This document shows, in pieces, positions 16,115-25,819 of a stretch of 64,000 nucleotides of DNA (positions are counted from its first letter, which is position 1; the number at the start of each line of letters is the position of its first letter). A program made the position numbers and the translations under genes. This DNA is from Allopusillimonas sp048270225 (lineage in GTDB: Bacteria; Pseudomonadota; Gammaproteobacteria; Burkholderiales; Burkholderiaceae_B). The notes beneath the pieces are model-generated. The model worked only from the letters and a program-made list of their open reading frames with translations. It had not been told where the DNA came from and did not search any database. The stretch covers positions 62,001 through 126,000 of the forward strand of contig JBLWTG010000010.1 of the NCBI GenBank assembly GCA_048270225.1. Reading direction: 5' to 3'.

Positions 16115-17326
16115 ATGGCAACCCGCCCCGTATATTTCGATTACTCCGCGACTACGCCTGTAGATCCGCGTGTCGTGGATAAAATGGTTCCATGGCTTTA
16201 CGAGCGCTTCGGCAATCCGGCGTCCAACAGCCATGCCTGGGGCTGGGAAGCGGAGGAAGCCGTCGAGCAGGCCCGTGCCGATGTCGCCGCGCTGGTCAAT
16301 GCCGATCCCCGGGAGATCATCTGGACCTCGGGTGCGACCGAGTCGGATAACCTGGCGCTCAAGGGACTGGCCGACGCCAACAAGGCGCGCGGCAGGCATC
16401 TGGTCACCGTCAAGACGGAACACAAGGCGGTGCTGGACACCTGTCACGAGCTGGAACGCCAGGGATATGAGGTAACCTTCCTGGACGTCGGCGAAGACGG
16501 ACTGCTCGATCTGGATCAGTTTCGCGATGCCTTGCGGCCCGATACGGTAGCGGCCTCGGTCATGCTGGTCAACAACGAGATCGGGGTTGTCCAGGATATC
16601 GCAACCATTGGCACGCTCTGCAGGGAGCAGGGCGTGGCATTCCATGTCGATGCGGCGCAGGCCACAGGCAAGGTGCATATTGATCTGCAGTCGCTGAATG
16701 TCGATGTCATGTCGTTCTCGGCACACAAAACCTATGGGCCGAAGGGTATAGGCGCGCTGTATGTGCGTCGCAAACCGCGTGTCAGGCTCTCGGCGCAGAT
16801 ACACGGGGGGGGCCATGAGCGCGGCATCCGTTCGGGCACGCTGGCCACGCACCAGATTGTCGGAATGGGCGAGGCTTTCCGCCTTGCAGGCCAGGAAATG
16901 GACGCAGACAATGCACGTATTGCGCAGTTGCGGGACCAGCTTCTGAACGGGCTGATGGAGATCCCGGATGTTTATGTGAACGGCACCATGGTGCAGCGCG
17001 TGCCGCACAACCTGAACATGAGCTTTGATTATGTGGAGGGCGAGGCTTTGCTGATGTCGCTGCGTGAGCTGGCGGTATCCAGCGGCTCGGCCTGCACTTC
17101 GGCGAGCCTGGAGCCCTCGTATGTGCTGCGCGCCCTGGGACGCAGCGACGCGCTGGCCCACAGCTCCCTCAGGCTTACATTGGGACGCTACACCAGCGCA
17201 GCCGATGTCGAGCTTGCGGTGCGCGCCATTACAGCAAGCGTTACACAGCTGCGAGAGCTGTCGCCGCTATGGGAAATGGCGCAGCAGGGAATAGACTTGA
17301 ATACCGTGCAGTGGGCTGCACAGTAG
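16115..17326 (+). CDS. iscS: Cysteine desulfurase IscS
   Basis: A 403-residue PLP enzyme that removes sulfur from cysteine and passes the persulfide to IscU and other acceptors. The PLP lysine is in FSAHKTYGPKGIGAL and the catalytic cysteine in the mobile loop SSGSACTSASLEPSYVLRALG. Length and ending (SPLWEMAQQGIDLNTVQW) match group I IscS. A clear AGGAGC ribosome-binding site precedes the ATG at 16115; longer in-frame extensions into iscR are spurious. All expected residues are intact, unlike in the next gene. Confidence 0.97.
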   Translation: MATRPVYFDYSATTPVDPRVVDKMVPWLYERFGNPASNSHAWGWEAEEAVEQARADVAALVNADPREIIWTSGATESDNLALKGLADANKARGRHLVTVKTEHKAVLDTCHELERQGYEVTFLDVGEDGLLDLDQFRDALRPDTVAASVMLVNNEIGVVQDIATIGTLCREQGVAFHVDAAQATGKVHIDLQSLNVDVMSFSAHKTYGPKGIGALYVRRKPRVRLSAQIHGGGHERGIRSGTLATHQIVGMGEAFRLAGQEMDADNARIAQLRDQLLNGLMEIPDVYVNGTMVQRVPHNLNMSFDYVEGEALLMSLRELAVSSGSACTSASLEPSYVLRALGRSDALAHSSLRLTLGRYTSAADVELAVRAITASVTQLRELSPLWEMAQQGIDLNTVQWAAQ

Positions 17327-17349
17327 ACGCATGGGGGCATTGCAGCAAC

Positions 17350-17733
17350 ATGGTTTATAGTGAAAATGTGCAGGAGCATTACCAGCGTCCGCGCAATGTC
17401 GGCAGCTTCGATCAGGCCGACCAGTCGGTAGGCACTGGCCTGGTCGGGTCGCCCGCATTGGGCGAGGTGACGCGACTGCAAATCAAAGTTGACGAATCGG
17501 GTATCATCAAGGATGCACGATTCAAAACCTACGGATGCGGGTGCGCGATTGCATCTGGCTCGCTGGTCAGTGAATGGGTCAAGGGCAAGTCGCTGGATCA
17601 GGCTCTGGATATCCAGAGCACGCATATCGCAAAGGAACTGGCCTTGCCGCCAGTGAAAATACACTGTTCGATCCTGGCCGAAGATGCCATCAAGGCCGCG
17701 GTCCAGGACTACCGACGCAAGCATCAGGATTAA
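17350..17733 (+). CDS. iscU: IscU-like Fe-S scaffold with altered cluster ligands
   Basis: A 127-residue protein colinear with E. coli IscU without gaps, so numbering is identical. The canonical ligands are Cys37, Asp39, Cys63, His105 and Cys106. Here GSPALGEV has Leu37 and Glu39, whereas Cys63, His105 and Cys106 are kept, and a new cysteine appears at position 65 (YGCGCAIA instead of YGCGSAIA). The HscA recognition motif LPPVK (99-103) is intact. It is flanked by intact iscS (23 bases) and iscA (2 bases). Either the cluster is held by a rearranged ligand set or the protein is a specialised paralogue. The rest of the protein is strongly conserved, which argues against simple decay. Confidence 0.9.
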   Translation: MVYSENVQEHYQRPRNVGSFDQADQSVGTGLVGSPALGEVTRLQIKVDESGIIKDARFKTYGCGCAIASGSLVSEWVKGKSLDQALDIQSTHIAKELALPPVKIHCSILAEDAIKAAVQDYRRKHQD

Positions 17734-17735
17734 TC

Positions 17736-18059
17736 ATGGCTATTACGCTTACGCAAAGAGCGGCCGAACATGTCAGCCGCTATATCGAAAAACGGGGCAG
17801 CGGCATCGGCTTGCGCCTGGGTGTGCGCATGACGGGCTGCTCGGGTCTGTCATACAAGCTCGATTATGTCGATGCGGCAGGCGACAACGATCTTGTCTAC
17901 GAGCAGCATGGCATCAAGGTGTTTGTCGACCCCAAGAATCTGCCTTTTCTGGAAGGTACCGAGGTCGATTATGGCCGTGATGGCCTGAATGAAGGCTTTC
18001 GCTTCACCAACCCCAACGAAAAAGCTACCTGCGGTTGCGGTGAGTCCTTCACGGTCTAG
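17736..18059 (+). CDS. iscA: IscA, A-type Fe-S carrier
   Basis: A 107-residue A-type carrier that delivers clusters or iron from the scaffold to apo-proteins. The three conserved cysteines are present: TGCSGLSY and the C-terminal CGCGESF. Length matches E. coli IscA exactly. It starts two bases after the iscU stop and ends four bases before the next gene, so the operon continues. Confidence 0.95.
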   Translation: MAITLTQRAAEHVSRYIEKRGSGIGLRLGVRMTGCSGLSYKLDYVDAAGDNDLVYEQHGIKVFVDPKNLPFLEGTEVDYGRDGLNEGFRFTNPNEKATCGCGESFTV

Positions 18060-18063
18060 TTGC

Positions 18064-18960
18064 ATGACGCCCAACATGACACTTCGTTTCGGGCTGGCCG
18101 CCAACAGGCTTCATCACGAGACGCCGGACGCCGCGCTGTTCAAGTGGCTCCAGCGTTCCGCTTCCGGAATACGCGAGCTCGGCATGCAGCTGCACACGGT
18201 GGGCCGTACCTACGACGCCATGGAGCGTTCAGGCCTGCTGCGCGAATACAAGGGACTTATCCGCTACCCTTATGGCCGCGAGGGCGGCCTGATGAAGCTG
18301 GTTGCTCGCGTGACAGAAGGGCGGGATGGCTCCGAGCCCTTCGATGGCGCGATCTATCTGATCGACCCCGTCGATCCCTCATCCATCTTTCCGGAGGCGC
18401 TGGCGCTCAAACGGCAGTGCATTACCCATGGCAGGCCTTTCGTGTCCACGCTCATGGGCGCGGTCGAGTGGATCGAGATCGAACGCATCAACCGCGGCCT
18501 GGAGCCGGATCCCTCCGTACAGGACGTCTTCGATATTTCCGGACAAACGCTTGCCCTGATCGCGCACGATGCGCTCAAGGAGCAGATGGTGGATTTTGCC
18601 GCCGGCCATTTTGATCTGCTGTCGCAGTTTGCCGCGAGGGTGGCTACGGGCACCACGGGCCGGCGCCTGAATGAACTGGCCTGGTCCAGAGGCTGGCCGC
18701 GCGAAACATCCTGGGTGCAGCCGTATCTGAGCGGGCCGCTGGGCGGCGATGCGCAGATTGCCGAGCTGGTTCTGGAGCAGCGCTGCCATCGCGTCATTTT
18801 CTTTGAGGATCCGCATGTGGCGCGCCAGCACGAGGCTGACATACAACTGCTCGAACGCGCTGTGCGGGTCGTGACGGAGCATGCGTGCTGCGTGGCCTCG
18901 CCGACGGTGGCCCATCGTTGGGCACAAGGCATGAGCAAGCGCGCCAGACTGCCCGCCTGA
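18064..18960 (+). CDS. Tandem methylglyoxal synthase-like protein
   Basis: The 298-residue protein has two consecutive methylglyoxal-synthase folds. The C-terminal half (about 160-290) keeps every catalytic or phosphate-binding residue of E. coli MgsA: His168/Asp169/Lys172 (AHDALK), TGTTG at 195-199, SGPLGGD (Ser223, Gly224, Asp229), Asp249 in FFEDP, His256 and Asp259. The N-terminal half (about 5-145) shows the same pattern (HTVGRTY, YPYGREGG, IDPVDP) but has lost the active-site His and Asp residues, so it is probably structural or regulatory. The predicted reaction is dihydroxyacetone phosphate to methylglyoxal plus phosphate. It starts four bases after iscA, at the place where hscB-hscA-fdx are usual. 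The start at 18064 avoids overlap with iscA. Confidence 0.85.
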   Translation: MTPNMTLRFGLAANRLHHETPDAALFKWLQRSASGIRELGMQLHTVGRTYDAMERSGLLREYKGLIRYPYGREGGLMKLVARVTEGRDGSEPFDGAIYLIDPVDPSSIFPEALALKRQCITHGRPFVSTLMGAVEWIEIERINRGLEPDPSVQDVFDISGQTLALIAHDALKEQMVDFAAGHFDLLSQFAARVATGTTGRRLNELAWSRGWPRETSWVQPYLSGPLGGDAQIAELVLEQRCHRVIFFEDPHVARQHEADIQLLERAVRVVTEHACCVASPTVAHRWAQGMSKRARLPA

Positions 18961-19000
18961 TACACATGCGCAGGTGCAAAGCCTGCATGAGTGCTCGAAT

Positions 19001-19042
19001 CGGGCCCATTTCCGCGCCGTTGCCGGCGCAGGAATGGGCCCG
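19001..19042. terminator. Strong hairpin between convergent genes
   Basis: CGGGCCCATT (19001-19010) pairs with AATGGGCCCG (19033-19042), and GCGCC with GGCGC further in, with a small internal mismatch and a GTTGCC loop. There is no long T run on either strand. It lies between the end of the isc-mgs operon and the end of lysS, a bidirectional terminator position. Confidence 0.6.
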
Positions 19043-19059
19043 AAGTATTCCTGCAGGGA

Positions 19060-20580
<1,521 letters not shown>

Positions 20581-20592
20581 GAGTGATGAGGC

Positions 20593-21345
20593 TTAATCGT
20601 AATTGCGGATGTCGTCGAGCACAGTGTCGCCGAAATCGTCGCGGGCGATGTAACGTAGTATGCGGGCGGCGGTGTCGTCGGGGCCGGAGAGCTGGCCCTG
20701 TTCGTGAAGCTGCCGGAATCGGGCCACGTTGGGGAAATCGGAAGGCGCCGAGCTGCGTATGGCCTGTTGCATGCCGGTATCGATGACGCCCGGCGCCAGC
20801 GCCACGGCGCGGATCCCGTGGTCCTCGCTGGCCAGCACACGTGTGTAATGATCCAGCGCCGCCTTGCTTGCGCAGTACACACCCCAGCCTGGCGTGGGGT
20901 TGCGACCGGCGCCGGAGGAGATGTTGAGAATGCGGCTGTCCGCCTGCAGCGGCTTGACGGTTTGCACGAAGGCTGCAGTGAGCAGCATGACGCTGGTTAC
21001 GTTCAGGCTGAAAGCGGCAGTAATCGTGGCGGCCTGGGTGAGCTGGTCGGCCTGGCCGACGGGGTCGACGATGCCGGCGTTATTGATCAGGAGATAGCGT
21101 TGTGCCCCGCCCGGCAGGCTGCCGATGACCTGCATGGCGGTCCGTTCCGCTGCGGCAGGATTGGCCAGATCGCACTGAATTTGTTGCAGCGGCGCATCCA
21201 GCTGCGCCGCGCGGCTGGCCAGTTCGGTATTGTGCGTGCGGGCAATCGTGAACAGGCTCGTGTCGGGGCCGAGCAAGGCCAGCGCCAGCGCGTGACCCAG
21301 CCCGCGGGAGGCGCCAGTCACGATGGCAACGGTGTTCGCTTGCAT
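20593..21345 (-). CDS. Short-chain dehydrogenase/reductase inserted between prfB and lysS
   Basis: A 250-residue SDR with the Rossmann motif TGASRGLG, the NNAG motif and the active site Ser (NISSGAG)/Tyr-X3-Lys (YCASK). Its sequence resembles the sepiapterin/benzil-reductase type of SDR, usually NADP-linked, but the substrate cannot be told. It starts two bases after the prfB stop and ends 12 bases before lysS, so it is part of a tightly packed unit that in many bacteria is just prfB-lysS. Confidence 0.88.
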   Translation of the reverse strand: MQANTVAIVTGASRGLGHALALALLGPDTSLFTIARTHNTELASRAAQLDAPLQQIQCDLANPAAAERTAMQVIGSLPGGAQRYLLINNAGIVDPVGQADQLTQAATITAAFSLNVTSVMLLTAAFVQTVKPLQADSRILNISSGAGRNPTPGWGVYCASKAALDHYTRVLASEDHGIRAVALAPGVIDTGMQQAIRSSAPSDFPNVARFRQLHEQGQLSGPDDTAARILRYIARDDFGDTVLDDIRNYD

Positions 21346-21347
21346 GC

Positions 21348-22452
21348 TTATACTCCCTGTTTTAGGCTGGCCTGGATGAAAGGATCAAGATCGCCGTCCA
21401 GTACTTTTTGCGTATTGGAGATTTCGACATTGGTGCGCAAGTCTTTGATGCGGCTTTGATCCAGCACATATGAGCGGATCTGGTGACCCCAGCCCACGTC
21501 GGTCTTGGCGTCTTCCATTTTCTGGTGCTCGGCCATGCGCTCGCGCATTTCTTTCTCATAGAGACGGGACTTGAGCATCTGCATGGCTTCGGCGCGGTTG
21601 CGGTGCTGCGAGCGGTCATTCTGGCATTGCACGACGATGCCGGTGGGCATGTGCGTGATCCGCACCGCCGAGTCGGTTTTGTTGATGTGCTGTCCGCCCG
21701 CGCCGCTGGCGCGATAGGTATCGACGCGCAGATCGGCGGGGTTGATGTCTATCTCGAAGGATTCATCGACTTCAGGGTAGACAAAAACACTGGCAAAGGA
21801 CGTATGGCGACCGTTGGCCGAGTCAAAGGGGCTTTTGCGGACCAGACGGTGAATACCGGTTTCGGTACGCAGAAAGCCGAAGGCATGGTCACCCTCGACC
21901 TTGAGGGTGGCTGACTTGATGCCTGCGACTTCGCCTTCGGATTCTTCGAGGACCTCGACCTTGAATTCTTTGCGCTCGCAATAGCGCAGATACTGGCGCA
22001 GCAGCATGGAGGCCCAGTCCTGGGCCTCGGTGCCGCCGGCACCGGCTTGAATATCGACGAAACAATTGAGCGGGTCGGCCGGATTGGAAAACATGCGGCG
22101 GAATTCGAGCTCTTCGAGGCGGGCGGCAATGGCCTGCGCATCGCGCTCGATGGACAGCATCATGTCGTCGTCGCTTTCGAGCCCGGCGAGCTCGAACAGC
22201 TCGCGCGCGTCGGCCAGACCGGCAGCGATTTCGTCCAGTGTGCCGACGATGGTATCCAGACTTTTTTTCTCACGACCCAGGTCCTGGGCGTGCTTGGGGT
22301 CGTTCCAGACCTCGGCGCTTTCGAGCTCCGCGTTTACGACTTGCAGGCGTTCAAATTTGGCATCGTAGTCAAAGATACCCCCGAAGGGCCGCCTGCCGCT
22401 CTAAGTAGTCGTCGAGATGAGCGGCGAGTTGGTTCTGGCGTTCGGCTTCCAT
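21348..22452 (-). CDS. prfB: Peptide chain release factor 2, expressed by programmed +1 frameshift
   Basis: RF2 terminates at UGA and UAA. The first 27 codons from the ATG at 22452 end in an in-frame UGA (22371-22369); shifting +1 there gives one continuous 367-residue RF2. The recognition and catalytic motifs follow: the tripeptide region (HMPTGIVV preceded by SGAGGQHINKTDSAVR) with the GGQ that triggers peptide release. Upstream helices (ERLQVVNAELE, EKKSLD) match RF2. This is natural autoregulation, not a broken gene: low RF2 increases shifting. A TGGGTTAACCCA palindrome lies upstream at 22480-22491. Confidence 0.96.
22368..22383 (-). promoter_or_regulatory. RF2 programmed +1 frameshift site
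   Basis: On the minus strand CGG GGG TAT CTT TGA C: the slip occurs at CTT, with the in-frame TGA followed by C, and a GGGGG stretch acts as the internal Shine-Dalgarno at the usual distance. It is identical to the E. coli site except for C instead of A as the first base. Confidence 0.95.
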
Positions 22453-22526
22453 GGTGTTTTCCTGAGATTGATGATTTGCTGGGTTAACCCATTATTTTAA
22501 CCTGTCGCCAGCGGCCCCTAGCGTAA

Positions 22527-24356
22527 TCACGGACGGATCTTGCGCCGCTTGCTGGTTTGCCGGGCCGGACGCCGGCCGCGTGTCTTGTCCGAAGGCCGGA
22601 AGAAGGCCGTACGCTCCTGCTCGTCCGACAGCCTCAGTGCCCGCAGACGCAACAAGTCTTTGCGGCCGATCAGGCCGACCAGGCGGCCTGTGTCCCGATC
22701 TACAATCGGGACGCGCCCGATGCCGGCAACGGCCATGGAGTCCGCCAGCTTGCTGGCGAGCTCGTCAGGATAGCCTACCAGCAGTTCGCGGTCCGCCAGT
22801 ACGTCGGCCAGTGTCCTGCTGGTGTCTTCTTCGCCCACGGTCCAGGCCAGGCTGTCCGCGCGCGTTACCTTGCCCACCACGACGCCCTGTTCATCGACGA
22901 CAGGATAAGCGGTGTGCCGGCGCGCTGTCGTGGTGAAATGCGCGATGGTTTCCGCGACGGTCAGTGTGGCGGGTAGCGTTTCGACATTGGTGACCATCAG
23001 GCTGCCCACGCGCGCCAGCACGAAGGGATCCACGTGATATTCGCGGGTGATGTGGTGGCCGCGACGGGCCAGTTTCTCGGTCAGAATGGATCGCTTGAGC
23101 AGCAGCACCGTGACTCCGTAGGCGAAGGCGCTGGCCGTGAGCAGCGGCATCAGCATCTGCAGGTTGCCCGTCAGTTCCAGCGCAAATAGCGTGGAGGTGA
23201 GCGGCGCACGCATGGTGCCGCCCATCATGGCGGCCATGCCGAGCAGCGCCCAGAAGCCTGGGTCGGCCTGGGGCATGATGCCGGCCGCCAGTGCGCCGAG
23301 CGCGCCGCCGAAGATCAGCAAGGGGGCAAGAACCCCACCGGAGGTGCCTGAACCGAGCGCGACAGACCAGATGATGACTTTGACGACGAGCAGCAGCAGC
23401 ACAGCGCTACCGCTGATATCGCCCGCCAGCAAATGCCGGATATTGTCATAGCCGACGCCCAGCGCTGCGGGCTCGATCAGGCCGCCTATCCCGACGACCA
23501 GGCCGCCCAGAGCGGGCCACCACATCCAGTGGATGGGCAGTTTCTCGAACAGGCCTTCGGCTGCGTACACCAGCGCAGTCAGCACCCCCGAGCCTAGTCC
23601 GGCCAGAATGCCGATGGCAGCCCAGCCAAACAACTGCGCGGCCGACAGAGTGAAATGGCCCGCATACGGGAAAATGGGGCCGGCTTCCATGAGCAGGGGA
23701 CGGCAGGCGGCGGCCACGATGGCTGCCACGGTAACCGGCAGAAAACTGCGCGGCTTCCATTCGAACAACAGCAGTTCTACTGCCAGGAGAATGGAGGCGA
23801 GCGGCGTTGAAAAAATCGCCGTCATGCCTGCAGCAGCGCCCGCTACCAGCAGGGTTTTGCGCTCCGCGGAGCTCATGTGGATGGTTTGCGCCAGCAGGGA
23901 GCCAATGGCGCCGCCAGTCATGATGATGGGGCCTTCTGCGCCAAAGGGGCCGCCGGTGCCTATGGAAATGGCCGACGACAGCGGTTTGAGGATGGCGACC
24001 TTGGGTTGTATGCGGCTGCGGCCGATCAGTATGGCCTCCATGGCTTCGGGAATGCCGTGGCCCCGGATTTTCTCGGAGCCATAACGGGCCATGAAGCCGA
24101 TGATGATACAGCCGATCACCGGGACGAATACGGCGCCCAGGCCTAGCGAGTGGCCGGCGATGGGCAGGTTTTCGAACGAAAACTGTCCGTAATAGCTGAC
24201 ATTGACGCACAGGGCGATAAGCTTGAGCAGCAGCCAGGCAGAAGCCACGCCCGCGACGCCAACAAGGGCGGCAAGGGCCATGAGCAGTACAACGCGGCGA
24301 TCAGTGGTGAAGTCGCCAAGCGCAGGAATTCGGGAAGAGCGGGAACGCGGATGCAT
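22527..24356 (-). CDS. ClC-family chloride channel/antiporter with CBS domains
   Basis: A 609-residue membrane protein with about ten or more hydrophobic helices and the ClC selectivity segments: GHGIPEAM, GPFGAEGPIIM (with the gating Glu retained) and GSGTSGGVLAPLL. After the channel domain come two CBS modules (about residues 450-580: MVTNVETLPATLTVAE, HTAYPVVDEQGVVVGKVTR, VPIVDRDTGRLVGLIGR), which sense adenine nucleotides in related proteins. The tail is strongly basic. The start at 24356 (MHPRSRSSR) was chosen over a longer spurious extension. It lies 74 bases upstream of prfB on the same strand. Confidence 0.9.
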   Translation of the reverse strand: MHPRSRSSRIPALGDFTTDRRVVLLMALAALVGVAGVASAWLLLKLIALCVNVSYYGQFSFENLPIAGHSLGLGAVFVPVIGCIIIGFMARYGSEKIRGHGIPEAMEAILIGRSRIQPKVAILKPLSSAISIGTGGPFGAEGPIIMTGGAIGSLLAQTIHMSSAERKTLLVAGAAAGMTAIFSTPLASILLAVELLLFEWKPRSFLPVTVAAIVAAACRPLLMEAGPIFPYAGHFTLSAAQLFGWAAIGILAGLGSGVLTALVYAAEGLFEKLPIHWMWWPALGGLVVGIGGLIEPAALGVGYDNIRHLLAGDISGSAVLLLLVVKVIIWSVALGSGTSGGVLAPLLIFGGALGALAAGIMPQADPGFWALLGMAAMMGGTMRAPLTSTLFALELTGNLQMLMPLLTASAFAYGVTVLLLKRSILTEKLARRGHHITREYHVDPFVLARVGSLMVTNVETLPATLTVAETIAHFTTTARRHTAYPVVDEQGVVVGKVTRADSLAWTVGEEDTSRTLADVLADRELLVGYPDELASKLADSMAVAGIGRVPIVDRDTGRLVGLIGRKDLLRLRALRLSDEQERTAFFRPSDKTRGRRPARQTSKRRKIRP

Positions 24357-24468
24357 GTAAGCCGATTTAGGGTATAGAAAGGGGAGTATGGATATTATTT
24401 TTTTCCCGCGGCGGTCTGCATTGTACCGCGCTATCCACCGGTCACCGAAGCAGGGCGGAGCGGTCCGC

Positions 24469-24505
24469 AAAAAACAAGCCCCGCTGCGCGATGGCAGCGG
24501 GGCTT
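24469..24505 (-). terminator. Terminator of the TRAP transporter operon
   Basis: A perfect 12-bp stem, AAGCCCCGCTGC (24476-24487) with GCAGCGGGGCTT (24494-24505), followed on the minus strand by GTTTTTTG. It lies 37 bases after the dctM stop. The rest of the gap up to the ClC start at 24356 shows nothing further. Confidence 0.88.
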
Positions 24506-24541
24506 ATCGACATGCTGGAGGCGGGCCAAGGCCCGTGGATG

Positions 24542-25819
24542 TCAGCCGAGCAGGTTGGGCAGCCAGAGCGAGACGGCCGGCACGTAGGTGATCAGTATCA
24601 GGAAGCTGATCAGCAGCAGCAGCCAGGGCGACGCGGCCCGCATGACTTGCCCAATACTCATTTTGGTAATACCTGCCGTAACAAAAAGGTTCAGGCCTAT
24701 GGGCGGCGTGACCATGCCGATTTCCAGGTTGACCACGATGATAATGCCCAGGTGCACCGGATCTATGCCCAGTTGGGTGGCAATAGGAAAGAGGATGGGG
24801 GCCAGGATAAGAATGATGCCTGTTGGCTCCATGAACATGCCGGCCACCAGCAGCAGGATGTTCACCACAATCAGGAACTGCCAGGTTGCCATGTCCCATG
24901 CAACGATCTGCTCGGCGATGGCCTGCGGGATGCGTTCCGTGGTCAGCACGTGAGCAAACAGCAGGGCATTGACGATGATGAACATCAGCATGATGGTGAC
25001 TTTGGCGGCATCCAGCAGAACCTGTGGTACCTCCTTCATGCCGATGTCGCGGTAGACGAAAACCGCCACGAAAAAGGCGTACACCGCAGCGACCGCCGCG
25101 GCTTCGGTGGGCGTGAATACCCCGCCGTAAATGCCGCCCAGAATGATGAAAATCAGCATCAGGCCCCAGAAGGAGTCGCGCCCGGCGACAAACAGCTCTT
25201 TCATGGAGGCGCGCGGCTGGCGCGGATAGTTTTTGATGCGGGCCACGACATAGATGGCCAGCATGAGCAGGAGGCCAAGCAGTACGCCCGGCACAACGCC
25301 AGCCATGAACAGCCTACCCACGGAGGTCTCGGTTGCTGCGCCGTAGACCACCATGACGATGGACGGCGGAATCAGAATGCCCAGCGTTCCGGCGTTGCAG
25401 ACCACGCCTGCAGCGAAGGGCTGAGGATAGCCCGAGCGGACCATGCCGGCGATCACGATGGAACCGACGGCCACGACGGTGGCAGGCGAGGAGCCCGACA
25501 CGGCAGCGAACAGGCAGCAGGCCATGACCGAAGCAATGGCCAGGCCGCCGTGAAAGTGGCCTACTGCGGCAACCGCGAAACGTATCATCCGCTTGGCCAC
25601 GCCGCCTGTCGTCATGAAGGCGCCGGCCAGCACAAAGAAGGGGATGGCCATCAGGGTAAAGTGCTCGGATGTTTCGAACATCTTGAGCGACAGCGAGGCG
25701 AGCGAATCATGACCGAACAGCAGTATGGTCAACAGTGAGGAAAGGCCTAGCGCAACGGCTACGGGCGTGCCCAGGAACATGAACACGAACAGCATGATAA
25801 AGAGGGCGATTGTCGTCAT
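24542..25819 (-). CDS. dctM: TRAP transporter large permease subunit
   Basis: A 425-residue integral membrane protein with about 12 hydrophobic segments. It contains DctM signatures such as GxPVAxALGLSS near the N-terminus, VSGSSPATVVAVGSI and PPSIVMVVYGAATETSVG. It forms the ion-coupled channel of a tripartite ATP-independent periplasmic transporter with DctQ and the binding protein DctP. It overlaps dctQ by four bases (ATGA). Confidence 0.94.
   Translation of the reverse strand: MTTIALFIMLFVFMFLGTPVAVALGLSSLLTILLFGHDSLASLSLKMFETSEHFTLMAIPFFVLAGAFMTTGGVAKRMIRFAVAAVGHFHGGLAIASVMACCLFAAVSGSSPATVVAVGSIVIAGMVRSGYPQPFAAGVVCNAGTLGILIPPSIVMVVYGAATETSVGRLFMAGVVPGVLLGLLLMLAIYVVARIKNYPRQPRASMKELFVAGRDSFWGLMLIFIILGGIYGGVFTPTEAAAVAAVYAFFVAVFVYRDIGMKEVPQVLLDAAKVTIMLMFIIVNALLFAHVLTTERIPQAIAEQIVAWDMATWQFLIVVNILLLVAGMFMEPTGIILILAPILFPIATQLGIDPVHLGIIIVVNLEIGMVTPPIGLNLFVTAGITKMSIGQVMRAASPWLLLLISFLILITYVPAVSLWLPNLLG

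Noticed and set aside
22369..22371. In-frame stop in prfB read as a pseudogene or sequencing error
   Set aside because: The exact slippery context CTT-TGA-C and upstream GGGGG show the conserved programmed frameshift.
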